Shown: positions 32,338-41,951, counted from the stretch's first letter. The stretch is 55,721 nucleotides of DNA from Flavobacteriales bacterium (GCA_009885545.1 VFKM01000013.1:1-55721); one strand, 5' to 3'. Program-made: numbers and translations. Notes: generated by a model from the letters alone, not told the origin.

Positions 32338-32369
32338 AAAGGTTGTTGACCTACAGATCAACAACCTTT
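32338..32369 (-). terminator. Terminator of the 61-residue membrane protein gene
   Basis: AAAGGTTGTTGA / TCAACAACCTTT, extended by G-U pairs, then TTTTTTGTTTT on the minus strand. Confidence 0.88.
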
Positions 32370-32391
32370 ATATATTTTATAATGAATAGAA

Positions 32392-32577
32392 TTATTTTAA
32401 TTTGCCTTCCTTTTCAGCTTTAGCAGTAAGTTTACGTTGTATATTCAACCAATAGAACAAACCTACAAAACCAAGCACGATCAATGAATAATTGAACTTA
32501 TTTCCAACTGCATCAAAGAACTGAAAAGTCCATTGTAAAAAATCTGCTATTCCGTAAAAAAATGGTGAAGAACTCAT
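32392..32577 (-). CDS. Small membrane protein, DUF6341-like layout
   Basis: 61 residues with an amphipathic N-terminal stretch (FFYGIADFLQWTFQFFDAVGNK), one clear transmembrane helix (YSLIVLGFVGLFYWL) and a Lys/Glu-rich tail. The layout (aromatic N-terminus, Asn-containing loop, single TM, charged end) resembles small Bacteroidota proteins filed as DUF6341, which are often wrongly named uracil phosphoribosyltransferase. It is 83 nt downstream of rsmA with its own strong terminator, which supports a real gene. The function is unknown. Confidence 0.72.
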   Translation of the reverse strand: MSSSPFFYGIADFLQWTFQFFDAVGNKFNYSLIVLGFVGLFYWLNIQRKLTAKAEKEGKLK

Positions 32578-32660
32578 CTTATTTGTTTTTATATAATGAC
32601 AAAGAAAGTGATTTTTATTAAAAAAAAAGCTTTTTCAACTAGAAAATCACTTATTTGAAA

Positions 32661-33470
32661 TCATTCTATGATTTTTTCTGTTATTTGCCCTGATTTATTG
32701 AGGGCTGCAACAGCTAATGTCAACTCAATAAAATCATCTACGGAAAGTCTTTCAGGTCTTAACGTTAAAAATGTGTGGTCGAATTCCGTTCCACTAATTA
32801 ATTGTTTTATTGAATTACGTATTGTCTTTCTACGTTGGTTAAAACTCATTTTTACCAATTGAATGAACAGTTTTTCATCGCATGGTAAAGCGCCTCTTTC
32901 GTTACGTGTGCAACGGATCACCCCCGATTTTACTTTTGGTGGTGGGTTAAACACATGTTCATCAACCGTAAAGCAATATTCAATATCGTAGAATGCCTGA
33001 AAAATAACACTCATGATGCCGTATTTTTTTGAACCAGGCTTTTCTGCAATTCGCTCAGCAACCTCTTTTTGAAACATTCCCATTATTTCAGGAATTTGAT
33101 TTCGGTAATCCAAACATTTGAAAAGAATCTGAGTAGAAATATTGTATGGGAAATTTCCAACGACCCCAAAAGGCTCTTCTCCCATGATTTTCTTCAAATC
33201 CATTTTCAAAAAGTCTTGTTCAATTATTTTGTTTTCTAGCATTGGATAATGCTCATTCAAATAAGCAATTGAGTCTCTATCTATTTCGATTACATATAAA
33301 TCCAGCTCTTCGCGTTTCACCAAATATTCAGTAAGTGCTCCGGTTCCAGGACCAATTTCCAACACCTTATTACAGCCTTGGTGATTTCTATATTGATCTG
33401 CGATTTTTTGACAGATGTTTTTATCAATCAAAAAATGTTGACCAAGGTGCTTCTTCGCTCTTACTTTCAT
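32661..33470 (-). CDS. rsmA: 16S rRNA dimethyladenosine transferase
   Basis: 269 residues. It dimethylates two adjacent adenosines near the 3' end of 16S rRNA. It starts with VRAKKHLGQHFLIDKNI, the conserved KsgA N-terminus. The SAM site is VLEIGPGTGALTEYLV and the target-base motif is NFPYNIST. The C-terminal helical domain ends with the RPERLSVDDFIEL motif. A 1-nt gap separates it from the DUF4286 gene upstream, so translation is coupled. Confidence 0.97.
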   Translation of the reverse strand: MKVRAKKHLGQHFLIDKNICQKIADQYRNHQGCNKVLEIGPGTGALTEYLVKREELDLYVIEIDRDSIAYLNEHYPMLENKIIEQDFLKMDLKKIMGEEPFGVVGNFPYNISTQILFKCLDYRNQIPEIMGMFQKEVAERIAEKPGSKKYGIMSVIFQAFYDIEYCFTVDEHVFNPPPKVKSGVIRCTRNERGALPCDEKLFIQLVKMSFNQRRKTIRNSIKQLISGTEFDHTFLTLRPERLSVDDFIELTLAVAALNKSGQITEKIIE

Positions 33471-33471
33471 A

Positions 33472-33783
33472 CTATTTAAATTCTTCTATGATGTGCAAAA
33501 ATGTACGAAATGCAGCGAATTTGCCACTATATTTTTCTGAATGACTTTTCTGAAGTAAGGGTGCATGTTTTGATTGATATTCATCTAAAAGTTCTTGATT
33601 GGGAGACATATACGTAATTGCAAAGGTCACTCCTCCTTCTTCTTCACCTTGAACACGTGACAGTCTACTTTCAACAAAACAACCTGTTGCCATTACCTCA
33701 GGTATATGCGTTGTTCGCATCCAAGAAAGCCATTCTTCTGAAACCGATGGGTCAATACTAACCGTAACATTGTATAAAATCAT
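33472..33783 (-). CDS. DUF4286 family protein
   Basis: 103 residues; a small ferredoxin-like fold (dimeric alpha-beta barrel type): MILYNVTVSIDPSVSEEWLSWMRTTHIPEVMATGCF, with GVTFAITYMSPNQELLDEYQSKHAPLL. This matches the DUF4286 family of Bacteroidota, whose function is not known. A TAACTTTG box (CAAAGTTA at 33788-33795) ends 4 nt before the ATG, so its transcript is probably leaderless. It forms an operon with rsmA. Confidence 0.85.
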   Translation of the reverse strand: MILYNVTVSIDPSVSEEWLSWMRTTHIPEVMATGCFVESRLSRVQGEEEGGVTFAITYMSPNQELLDEYQSKHAPLLQKSHSEKYSGKFAAFRTFLHIIEEFK

Positions 33784-33787
33784 GGTG

Positions 33788-33795
33788 CAAAGTTA
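33788..33795 (-). promoter_or_regulatory. -7 box of the DUF4286-rsmA unit
   Basis: TAACTTTG on the minus strand, followed by CACC and the ATG. No TTG at -33 was found. Confidence 0.45.
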
Positions 33796-33958
33796 CGTAG
33801 AATGATGAATTAGAAATTAGGAATTAGGAATTTATATTTGGGGAATAATAACAGCAAGTGATAATGCTAAAGTATGTGCTTTTAAATTATCATTTCAAAC
33901 ATCTAAATATTGTGTAGAACTATAATGATATAAAGATTTTTAAGCGTACTAAGATTAA

Positions 33959-33999
33959 TAAAAAAGAGGCACATTCGTTAAAAATATGCCTCTTTTTTA
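33959..33999. terminator. Terminator of the rhodopsin gene
   Basis: AAAAAGAGGCA / TGCCTCTTTTT with flanking A- and T-runs that suit either strand; the rhodopsin ends 19 nt to the right. Confidence 0.88.
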
Positions 34000-34017
34000 T
34001 TTTAATTAATGACAGAT

Positions 34018-34737
34018 TTAATCTTCACTTTTTCTACTCAAAGCATAGATTACTAGACCAAAACCAATTTTATTTATTGCATCTGCGATATTGTAAACAA
34101 TATCCATTGCATGCATAGCTTGTTTTGTATCTGCTACAGGTTGCCATCCGAATAATCCTCCTGGAGTCCCCAAAATGTAACCTAATGGATAAATTGCCCA
34201 ACCAACTAAAACAAACCAACCTAATATTTTTGTTGCTTTCGCTACTTGAGCACCGGCTGTTTGAGCCAACTTCGCAACTTCTCCAAACCAAATAATGTAA
34301 ACAATATAGAAATAAGCCGCGCCTGAAATTACTCCCCACAATACACTTCCATCTCGATCTAATACTTCACCAGCATAACCAGTTAACAGCATTACAAGAG
34401 ACGCAGTAATTAATTTCCATAATAAACCGATTTTTGCGCCTGCTTTTTTTGTGATTAAGTAGAATTCAACGCACATTAACGGCACCGTTAAAATCCAATC
34501 TACATAGCGGAAAAATGTAGGAGACTCACCAGTTTCTAAATTGTAATCTCTCATGTAGTAGTAATGAACTGCTGCAATAAAAGTAATTAATCCAGATACT
34601 AAAACAGAAGTTCTCCATTTTTGAGAGGTGTTATTTAACTCAAAAAAGAAGAAAACAGAAGCAGCCATCATGGCCATTGTTCCAATAAAGAACGTAAACG
34701 CGACATAGTTATCGCTTGCAATTTTTAAATGTTCCAT
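34018..34737 (-). CDS. Proteorhodopsin (light-driven proton pump)
   Basis: 239 residues, seven transmembrane helices. Helix C RYVDWILTVPLMCVEFYLI has the DTE motif: proton acceptor Asp80, Thr84 and proton donor Glu91, the proteorhodopsin/proton-pump type rather than the NDQ sodium pump. Helix G has the retinal Schiff-base lysine, Lys223 in DAINKIGFG. His58 in AAVHYYYMRDY is the conserved His that pairs with the acceptor. Met88 sits where green (Leu) and blue (Gln) proteorhodopsins differ; Met is common in flavobacteria and gives green absorption (inference). No blh or carotenoid genes lie in this window. It has its own terminator. Confidence 0.96.
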   Translation of the reverse strand: MEHLKIASDNYVAFTFFIGTMAMMAASVFFFFELNNTSQKWRTSVLVSGLITFIAAVHYYYMRDYNLETGESPTFFRYVDWILTVPLMCVEFYLITKKAGAKIGLLWKLITASLVMLLTGYAGEVLDRDGSVLWGVISGAAYFYIVYIIWFGEVAKLAQTAGAQVAKATKILGWFVLVGWAIYPLGYILGTPGGLFGWQPVADTKQAMHAMDIVYNIADAINKIGFGLVIYALSRKSED

Positions 34738-35045
34738 AGTTAAAAAATTTTAAATTCCTACTCTTTTGGCTTTTCGGATAGCGCCTTATCTTTTACATAA
34801 ACAAATTTTTATTTTTTTGTTTAAAGATTCTGTAAATATGTTAAACAGTTTAAATTAATATTTGCTTTTTTTGTTTAAATCCGCTTATTTCATTGAACTT
34901 TGACAGCCTAAAAAAAATTACTGAATGCTAATTTTGTTCGTTTACATAATATTTATGTTTTTTACTATTGCCCTATTTATATCAACTCATCCCCAATAAA
35001 ACCGTCTTTCCGTGAAAATTCCTATTTTTGACAAAAACACGTACT
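34738..35045. other. Divergent intergenic region between rhodopsin and yicC
   Basis: 308 bp of AT-rich DNA. It contains a repeated TTTTTTTGTTTAAA (34811-34824 and 34866-34879 approx.) with a related TGTTAAACAGTTTAAA between them, candidate operators for the rhodopsin. TATTTTTG at 35023-35030 is a likely -7 box for yicC. No gene seen. Confidence 0.5.
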
Positions 35046-35936
35046 ATGTTAATGTCCATGACCGGTTTTGGAAAAGCGACCGGAAACTTTCAAAGCGATG
35101 CATTGAGCCCGTCGAATGGTAAAAAAGTATCCATTGAAATTCGCTCTCTGAATAGTAAAACATTGGACTTAAATGTTCGCATGTCTTCAGCTTATAGAGA
35201 AATAGAAGCTGAGATTCGCAAAGTGATTAGCGCATATATGGATCGAGGAAAAGTCGACGTTAATATCAACGTAGATAATACTGGAGATTCAAAGAATTAT
35301 ACGTTAAACAAAGATTTAGCTAAAGCATATTATACCGATTTAAAGGAAGTGAATGGATTGATTGGAGAAGAATCTGTGGACTATTTAGCAATGATTTTAA
35401 AAATGCCTGATATTCTAATCAATGAAAGAGAAGAAATTGGTCAGGAAGAAAAAGATTGGATTCTGGAATTGACAAAAGAAGCATGTGAAAACATGAATGA
35501 ATTCAGAAGACAAGAAGGAAAAGCTTTGGAAATTGAATTTACAGAACGAATAGAAGATATTCGTCGTTTGCTCAATGAAGTTCCTAAGTATGAAAATGAA
35601 CGTGTTGAGATTGTTCGTGCGCGTATGACTAAAGCGTTAGAAGAGTTAGAAAATAGCAAACATGATGATAATCGTTTGGAGCAAGAAATGATTTTCTACA
35701 TTGAGAAATTGGATGTTTCAGAAGAAAAAATGCGTTTAAGCAACCACTTGGACTATTATTTAGAAACAATGGTTCTTCCGCTTTCTGGTAAAAAATTGGG
35801 ATTCATTTCTCAAGAAATTGGTCGTGAAGTCAATACCTTAGGAAGCAAAAGTAACCATGCGGAAATGCAAAAATTGGTTGTTGACATGAAAGACAACTTA
35901 GAAAAAATTAAAGAACAAATATTAAATACACTTTAA
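35046..35936 (+). CDS. yicC: YicC family endoribonuclease
   Basis: 296 residues from the ATG at 35046 (MLMSMTGFGKA). The track's TTG start at 35028 lies inside the probable -7 box and is rejected. MSMTGFGKA at the N-terminus and the C-terminal GFISQEIGREVNTLGSKSNHAEMQKLVVDMKDNLEKIKEQ are hallmarks of the family, which E. coli studies describe as an RNase acting on small RNAs. It is 39 nt upstream of gmk, an association common in bacteria. Confidence 0.94.
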   Translation: MLMSMTGFGKATGNFQSDALSPSNGKKVSIEIRSLNSKTLDLNVRMSSAYREIEAEIRKVISAYMDRGKVDVNINVDNTGDSKNYTLNKDLAKAYYTDLKEVNGLIGEESVDYLAMILKMPDILINEREEIGQEEKDWILELTKEACENMNEFRRQEGKALEIEFTERIEDIRRLLNEVPKYENERVEIVRARMTKALEELENSKHDDNRLEQEMIFYIEKLDVSEEKMRLSNHLDYYLETMVLPLSGKKLGFISQEIGREVNTLGSKSNHAEMQKLVVDMKDNLEKIKEQILNTL

Positions 35937-35975
35937 GCTGATTGCAAAATTAGCACAAAGATAAAATTGAACTTT

Positions 35976-36548
35976 ATGCCAAAAGGAGGTAAATGCATTA
36001 TCTTTTCTGCTCCATCTGGAGCTGGTAAAACAACAATTGTTCATGCGTTGTTGGATGCAAATCTTGGATTAGAATTTTCAGTATCGGCTTGTAGTAGAGA
36101 ACCAAGAGGGAATGAAATTGATGGAAAAGATTACCATTTTTTAGGAGTTGAAGGATTCAAAAAGTACATTAAGGATGGGGCTTTTGTTGAATGGGAAGAG
36201 GTGTACACGAATAACTTTTATGGTACCCTAAAATCTGAAATTGAACAAATTTGGTCGCACAATAAAACCGTCATTTTTGATGTTGATGTAATCGGAGGGT
36301 TGAATCTTAAAAAAGTATTTCAAGAAAATGCACTTGCTATTTTTGTTCATCCACCCAGCTATGAAGAACTTGAAAAACGTTTGCGCCACAGAAGTACCGA
36401 AACGGAAGAAAAGATTTTGCAACGCATGAGCAAAGCACATAAAGAATTGAGTAGTGCTCCGGAATTTGATTTTATCTTAATCAACGATGATTTAGAAAAA
36501 GCAATACTCAAAGCAAAAGAATTGGTTCAAGAATTTATCGCAAAATGA
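35976..36548 (+). CDS. gmk: Guanylate kinase
   Basis: 190 residues from the ATG at 35976 (MPKGGKCIIFSAPSGAGKTT); the track begins at an earlier TTG. The P-loop SAPSGAGKTTIVHALL and the GMP-binding VSACSREPRGNEIDGKDYHFL are intact. It converts GMP to GDP. The stop overlaps the nadD start (ATGA, 4 nt), so the two are translationally coupled. Confidence 0.97.
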   Translation: MPKGGKCIIFSAPSGAGKTTIVHALLDANLGLEFSVSACSREPRGNEIDGKDYHFLGVEGFKKYIKDGAFVEWEEVYTNNFYGTLKSEIEQIWSHNKTVIFDVDVIGGLNLKKVFQENALAIFVHPPSYEELEKRLRHRSTETEEKILQRMSKAHKELSSAPEFDFILINDDLEKAILKAKELVQEFIAK

Positions 36549-37159
36549 AAATCGGATTATATTTCGGGACTTTTAATCCTATCCATGTTGGACATTTGGT
36601 GATTGCCAATTACATGGCTGACTTCACTGAATTGAATCAAGTTTGGTTGGTTGTTTCGCCACATAATCCATTGAAAGATAAAGCAACATTATTAACGGAT
36701 ATGCACCGTTTGGCATTAGTTAAAGTTGCAATTGACGACAACTCAAAACTTCGTGCGTGTGATATAGAATTTAATCTTCCAAAACCAAGTTATACCTCTA
36801 CAACGCTCGCTTATTTAAAGGAAAAATACCCAGAAAATGAGTTTGCTTTGATCATGGGTGAAGACAACTTGCGCACTTTGCATAAATGGAAAAACCATGA
36901 ATCCATCCTAATGAATCACAAGATTTATGTCTATCCGAGGGTTTTAACAACGCAGGAAGAAACAGAAGTTTCAGATATTAATGCTAAAATAGGGAATGAC
37001 TTTTCACAAAATGCAAATGTGATTTTCTGTGAAGACGCACCCGTGATGAAAGTGTCTGCCACCTTCGTGAGAAAGGCAATCAAAGACGGAAAAGATGTGC
37101 GGTATTTATTGACAGAGCCGGTGCATAAATACATTGAAGAAATGCACTTTTATAAGTAA
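36545..37159 (+). CDS. nadD: Nicotinate-nucleotide adenylyltransferase
   Basis: 204 residues. It makes nicotinate adenine dinucleotide in NAD synthesis. The nucleotidyltransferase motif GTFNPIHVGHLVIANYM (TxxxH-type HxGH) and the C-terminal ISxTxxR-like VSATFVRKAIKDG are clear, with the family's ALIMGEDNL. It completes the yicC-gmk-nadD operon. Confidence 0.96.
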   Translation: MKIGLYFGTFNPIHVGHLVIANYMADFTELNQVWLVVSPHNPLKDKATLLTDMHRLALVKVAIDDNSKLRACDIEFNLPKPSYTSTTLAYLKEKYPENEFALIMGEDNLRTLHKWKNHESILMNHKIYVYPRVLTTQEETEVSDINAKIGNDFSQNANVIFCEDAPVMKVSATFVRKAIKDGKDVRYLLTEPVHKYIEEMHFYK

Positions 37160-37283
37160 TTTGAGAGAATTATGAATTGTTAGTTATTAGTTGCTAGTTA
37201 TAATTTTCGAAGAGAACAAATCTATGTGACTTATGTGTCACTTCGACAAGCTCAGTGCATCGCTATGTGGTTTTAATTATCAA
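37160..37283. repeat. Degenerate intergenic repeat region
   Basis: It contains GAATTATGAATTGTTAGTTATTAGTTGCTAGTTAT, a slippage-like AT repeat, and the phrase CACTTCGACAAGCTCAGTGCATCGC. I have seen the latter type as a dispersed intergenic repeat in Bacteroidota; the copy number here cannot be checked. No gene is evident. Confidence 0.45.
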
Positions 37284-37940
37284 TTACAACTTCATTTCTG
37301 GAACAAAATCTGGAACAACCAAATCACCTTCTGTTTTTGAAATAATTTCTTCGACCGTTACACCTGGTGCACGCTCTAGTAAATAGAACTTATTGTCTTT
37401 AATTTCCATAACCGCAAGTTCAGTTACAACTTTCTTAACGCATCCAACTCCTGTTAATGGTAAACTACATGTTTTAAGAATTTTCGATTCCCCTTCTCGG
37501 TTTGAATGCATCATTGCAACGATAATATTTTCAGCTGAAGCGACAAGATCCATCGCGCCACCCATTCCTTTAACCATTTTACCTGGAATTTTCCAATTGG
37601 CAATATCTCCATTTTGAGAAACTTCCATTGCACCAAGTACAGTCAATTGAACATGTTGACCACGAATCATTGCAAAAGAAGTTGCCGAATCAAAGAATGC
37701 AGCACCTTTTAAAGTAGTTATTGTCTGTTTTCCTGCATTGATAAGGTCAGCGTCTTCTTCTCCTTCAAAAGGAAATGGACCCATCCCTAAAACGCCATTT
37801 TCTGATTGAAATTCAACTTCAATTCCTTCTGGTATATAATTCGCAACCAACGTAGGAATTCCAATTCCCAAATTAACGTACCAACCATCTCTCAATTCTT
37901 GAGCAATTCGTTTTGCGATTCCAATTTTATCTAAAGCCAT
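37284..37940 (-). CDS. scoB: 3-oxoacid CoA-transferase subunit B
   Basis: 218 residues. The family I CoA-transferase signature SENGVLGMGPFPFEGEEDADLINAG contains the catalytic Glu that forms the CoA thioester. It moves CoA between succinyl-CoA (or acetyl-CoA) and acetoacetate for ketone or amino-acid catabolism. Its partner subunit A is at 38746-39444, but a lipoprotein gene lies between them, which is unusual because the two are normally adjacent. Confidence 0.95.
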   Translation of the reverse strand: MALDKIGIAKRIAQELRDGWYVNLGIGIPTLVANYIPEGIEVEFQSENGVLGMGPFPFEGEEDADLINAGKQTITTLKGAAFFDSATSFAMIRGQHVQLTVLGAMEVSQNGDIANWKIPGKMVKGMGGAMDLVASAENIIVAMMHSNREGESKILKTCSLPLTGVGCVKKVVTELAVMEIKDNKFYLLERAPGVTVEEIISKTEGDLVVPDFVPEMKL

Positions 37941-38015
37941 ACTATTAATGTATCAATTTTTTAATGTACCAATTTATCAATTATTGTAGCACTCAAGCAA
38001 TCACTTTTTTGAGCT

Positions 38016-38687
38016 TTAAGGTTCAATATGATAATTAACAAGATTCCAAACTTGGTTGCTGTCTATAAGTTCTTTTCGTACTAAACCTATTCCTTTTGAA
38101 AAATAATGATTCGTAGGTTGTTTTCCCTCGATAAAAGTATTTAATTCATGAATTTTTATTGTTTTTTGAAATTCATAATTACCCAATTGAAAAGTGGTAT
38201 AAATTGCATCAATTGATAATTTATCATTTTGATAAGCTACATTTGATATATATATATAATCATTTTCATAATAGGTGAAAAATAAACAATAATCACTTCC
38301 TACATAATCCCCAGGTTTTTGTTTAGCTCGGTTTACATACAAACATTTTTTACTTACTGGTACTGTTTCACTACATACATTTGTGTTAATGTAAAGAGGC
38401 CAATAATGGTAATAATAACCCTGATAAGTACTATAAATATAGGTATCGAAGTTATAACCCGAACTTATCGTTGATTGTGTCACATATACAGAGTCTCTTT
38501 CAAGGCTCGTCTCTTCTTCATACACCCACCATGTTCCAACCTTAAAAGCAAAATAATCTTTGGCTTCGGTTACTTTTTGGCAAGTAGTACATGGAGTTGA
38601 ACTTACAACTGGGTCTTTTTTACAAGAGACAATCAAAATAATAAAACCACTAATACAAAGAAGGATTAAAGAAATGAGCTTTTTCAT
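38016..38687 (-). CDS. Lipoprotein of unknown function lodged between CoA-transferase subunits
   Basis: 223 residues with a lipobox signal MKKLISLILLCISGFIILIVSC (Cys22). The mature part is rich in Tyr, Trp and Thr (YFAFKVGTWWVYEEETSLERDSVYVTQ), a pattern of beta-sandwich lipoproteins in Bacteroidota, with Cys pairs at CTTCQK. I recognise no family. Same strand as both CoA-transferase genes, gaps of 58 and 75 nt. Function in CoA transfer is unlikely, because it is exported and the enzyme is cytoplasmic. Possible recent insertion. Confidence 0.78.
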   Translation of the reverse strand: MKKLISLILLCISGFIILIVSCKKDPVVSSTPCTTCQKVTEAKDYFAFKVGTWWVYEEETSLERDSVYVTQSTISSGYNFDTYIYSTYQGYYYHYWPLYINTNVCSETVPVSKKCLYVNRAKQKPGDYVGSDYCLFFTYYENDYIYISNVAYQNDKLSIDAIYTTFQLGNYEFQKTIKIHELNTFIEGKQPTNHYFSKGIGLVRKELIDSNQVWNLVNYHIEP

Positions 38688-38745
38688 ACATTTTCAATTA
38701 AGCTAATATACCCACTCGAAAGATTAGTCCCTTCCAATTGTTTCA

Positions 38746-39444
38746 TTACTTTTTTGGGCGAACAGTTCGTTGTTCTATGCGTTTTTCAAACTTTTCTCCT
38801 TTAAAGATTCGTTGAACAAAAATTCCTGGAGTATGAATGAAATTTGGGTCTAATTCTCCTGCCGGTACTAATTCCTCAACCTCAGCAATGGTGATTTTTC
38901 CAGCCATTGCCATCATTGGATTAAAATTGCAAGCTGTTGCTTTAAAAACCAAATTGCCTTCCGTGTCCCCTTTCCACGCTTTAACGATAGCAAAATCCGC
39001 TGTTAATGCACTTTCTAAAATATGTGGTTTGCCATTAAAGACACGCACTTCTTTTCCTTCCGCAACTTCAGTTCCGAAACCTGATGGCGTAAAAAATGCT
39101 GGTATTCCAGCCCCACCTGCTCTACATCTTTCGGCTAAACTACCTTGTGGAATTAGGTCTACTTCTAATTCTCCTGAAAGCATTTGACGTTCGAATTCAG
39201 CATTTTCTCCTACATAAGAACTAATCATTTTTTTGATTTGCTTCTCTTGCAACAATAACCCTAATCCAAAATCATCAACACCTGCATTGTTCGAAATACA
39301 TGTCAAATCTTTCACTTTCATTTTCACTAATTGTGCGATTGAATTTTCTGGAATTCCGCACAATCCAAAACCTCCAAGCATTAAAGTCATTCCACTTTCA
39401 ACACCTGTTAAGGCTTCTTCAACATTTTTTACAACTTTGTTCAT
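38746..39444 (-). CDS. scoA: 3-oxoacid CoA-transferase subunit A
   Basis: 232 residues. The CoA-transferase alpha motif [20 protein letters not shown] (GGFGxCGxPE) is intact, followed by the CoA-binding region [26 protein letters not shown]. It works with ScoB. It follows PBP1A by 5 nt and is probably co-transcribed with that unrelated gene. Confidence 0.95.
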   Translation of the reverse strand: MNKVVKNVEEALTGVESGMTLMLGGFGLCGIPENSIAQLVKMKVKDLTCISNNAGVDDFGLGLLLQEKQIKKMISSYVGENAEFERQMLSGELEVDLIPQGSLAERCRAGGAGIPAFFTPSGFGTEVAEGKEVRVFNGKPHILESALTADFAIVKAWKGDTEGNLVFKATACNFNPMMAMAGKITIAEVEELVPAGELDPNFIHTPGIFVQRIFKGEKFEKRIEQRTVRPKK

Positions 39445-39449
39445 AATTT

Positions 39450-41951
39450 CTATAGTCCTCCAAAATTTTCTTCCTCCTCTGGAATATCCAAAACATCATC
39501 TCCTGAACAAGAGAACATATTTGGATCATACGTAGGTGGTTGCGCAAAATCAGTAGTCGACAGCGCTATAACAGGATCTTTATATACTTTTTGCATGTAA
39601 TAGCCATAAATCGGCAAAGCCATTCTACCTCCTTGTCCCCAAACCATCGTTTTAAATCGAACAGATCTATCTTCTGCGCCAACCCAAACACCAGTAACCA
39701 ATTCAGGTGTTAAACCAATAAACCATCCATCAGCATTGCTTTGAGTTGTTCCAGTTTTACCAGCCGTTGGGGCCAAAATATTTCCCCAAGATCTACCGCT
39801 TCTTAAACTTCCTGCTGTACCTCTTGTAACAACTTGTTTCATCATCTTCAACGTCTCGTATGCCACATTTTCGTTCAATACTTCCTTTGAATATGGCTTG
39901 GCATTATAGATTACATTTCCGTTTCTGTCTTCAATTCTTAGGATTGTTGTTGGCCGATTGTAAATTCCGTTGTTCGCAAAAATTGCTTGTGCCCCAACTA
40001 ATTCAAACAAAGAAAGATCCATAATTCCAAGACACATTGCAGGTACCTCATCCTCAGGACGCATGTTAATGTCCATTTGTTTTAATAATTTCGATATTGT
40101 CTTTGGGCCAGCATACCCCCCCATTTTTGACATTACACCAACAGTAATGTTATTCATAGAATTCGCTAAACCAGTTTCGGCAGTTACAACACCACCTTCA
40201 GGCCCTCCAGCATTTCGCGGACACCAACGATCATCTATTTCACCTTCAGCATTTTGTAAATCAACGCAATATGCTGTATTGGCAAACTGCGTACATGGCT
40301 TCACTACACCCATAGCTATTGCAGTTCCATAAACGAATGGTTTGATAGTCGACCCAACTTGTCTACGACCTTGTTTCACATGGTCAAAAGCAAAATGATT
40401 AAAATTTGCTCCACCAACCCACGCTTTTACAAACCCAGTTTGAGGTTCAATTGAAATTAATCCTGCATGTAAAAACGATTTATAATAACGAATAGAATCG
40501 TTTGGTGACATTGTAGTATCAATTTCTCCTTTCCATGAAAAAATACTCATTGGAATTGCTGTATTGAAGTTTGAACTAATTTCACTATCAGATAATCCTA
40601 GTGCTTTTAAGGTACTATATCTCGGTGAGTTTTTTCTAGCCGAGTTCATAATTGATTCAGCTTCTGAATCGTTTAAAGAATTCGTAAATGGGTAATTCCG
40701 CAAATTCCGATTATTCTGATCAAAAGCAACTTGCAGTTCTTCTTTTAAGTGTCGTTCGACTGCCTCTTCTGCGTATTTCTGCATGTTTGCATCTATGGTC
40801 GTGTAAATTTTTAAACCATCACGGTAAATATCATACGTTGTCCCGTCCTGACGTTTATATTTCCATGAACCGTCTGTGTTCTTTTCTTTAAATAAGGATG
40901 TTAATTCCTTGCGAACAGATTCTCTAAAATAAGGAGCCATTCCTTGTTTGTGATCCACAACTTGATAGTCAACGACTAGAGGCTTCACTTTTAGTAGGTC
41001 AAATTCTTCTTGCGTCAATTTATTTCTTAAAGCTTCATTATTTGCATTACTGTTTTTTAACCATTGAAACAATACTTGATTTCTTCTATCAACTGCCCTT
41101 AATGAGTCCTTCGCACGACTTTCAGCAATTTCTGTTTCAGTGACTGCGTCTAATGCTATTTCTTTATCTGAAGCAATTGATCGGCGATAGTTTTTAATCT
41201 TGTGAGAATATGGATTAAATAAAGAAGGGTTTTTACACATTCCTACCAACATTGCCGCTTCGTCTCGAGTAAGATTAATTGGTTTTTTATTGAAATAAAC
41301 TTTCGCTGCATTTTCAATTCCAACTGCATTGTACAAGAAGTCAAATTGATTCAAGTACATCGTAATAATTTCTTCCTTTGTGAATCGTTTTTCTAAACGA
41401 GTGGCAATGATATTTTCACGTACTTTCTCGTTCATTCTTCTAAAAATTCTTCCCACCTTGCCACCAGAAGTTCCTCCGATAGATTCTCCATTTGCACGTG
41501 CTTGTTCTTCTCTTTCTCGTTGTTGCAAAGTAAACAACAATTTAGCTAATTGTTGGGAAATCGTTGATGCTCCACCAGCTCCTCCTACATTTACAATTGC
41601 TCTACCAATTGCTTTGAAATCTACACCAGAGTGATCTAAAAAACGTTCATCTTCAGTTGAAATTAACGCATCTGTAACGAATGGAGATATTTCCTTATAT
41701 TCAACACTTGTTCGGTTAATTTTCCAGTAACGTCCAAGCTCTGTTTCTCCATCATCCGCATATACAACGGAAGCCAATAATTCTGGAGGGTTATCAAGCA
41801 TTTCAACTGGTGGAAGATCATCCTCAGATTGAAATAAAAATAAAAAAGTGACAATTATAAAAGGAAACATGGCAAAACCCCAAAAAGCATATGTCATTTT
41901 TTTCTTGCCTTCTTCAGAAAAAGTAACTTTAGTTTCTTTTCTATCCTTCAT
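39450..41951 (-). CDS. mrcA: Penicillin-binding protein 1A, bifunctional class A
   Basis: 833 residues. An N-terminal TM ([22 protein letters not shown]), a GT51 transglycosylase domain with catalytic Glu in [21 protein letters not shown] and [11 protein letters not shown], then a transpeptidase domain with SxxK STIKPF, SxN SMN and KTG in [13 protein letters not shown]. It polymerises and crosslinks murein at the outer face of the inner membrane. A low-complexity acidic tail ([10 protein letters not shown]) follows. It is 56 nt downstream of rodA, so it may be part of the elongasome transcript. Confidence 0.96.
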   Translation of the reverse strand: MKDRKETKVTFSEEGKKKMTYAFWGFAMFPFIIVTFLFLFQSEDDLPPVEMLDNPPELLASVVYADDGETELGRYWKINRTSVEYKEISPFVTDALISTEDERFLDHSGVDFKAIGRAIVNVGGAGGASTISQQLAKLLFTLQQREREEQARANGESIGGTSGGKVGRIFRRMNEKVRENIIATRLEKRFTKEEIITMYLNQFDFLYNAVGIENAAKVYFNKKPINLTRDEAAMLVGMCKNPSLFNPYSHKIKNYRRSIASDKEIALDAVTETEIAESRAKDSLRAVDRRNQVLFQWLKNSNANNEALRNKLTQEEFDLLKVKPLVVDYQVVDHKQGMAPYFRESVRKELTSLFKEKNTDGSWKYKRQDGTTYDIYRDGLKIYTTIDANMQKYAEEAVERHLKEELQVAFDQNNRNLRNYPFTNSLNDSEAESIMNSARKNSPRYSTLKALGLSDSEISSNFNTAIPMSIFSWKGEIDTTMSPNDSIRYYKSFLHAGLISIEPQTGFVKAWVGGANFNHFAFDHVKQGRRQVGSTIKPFVYGTAIAMGVVKPCTQFANTAYCVDLQNAEGEIDDRWCPRNAGGPEGGVVTAETGLANSMNNITVGVMSKMGGYAGPKTISKLLKQMDINMRPEDEVPAMCLGIMDLSLFELVGAQAIFANNGIYNRPTTILRIEDRNGNVIYNAKPYSKEVLNENVAYETLKMMKQVVTRGTAGSLRSGRSWGNILAPTAGKTGTTQSNADGWFIGLTPELVTGVWVGAEDRSVRFKTMVWGQGGRMALPIYGYYMQKVYKDPVIALSTTDFAQPPTYDPNMFSCSGDDVLDIPEEEENFGGL

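Noticed and set aside
34070-34339. 89-residue ORF inside the rhodopsin gene
   Set aside because: A frame-shifted shadow on the same strand; the rhodopsin frame is certain from the DTE and Lys motifs.
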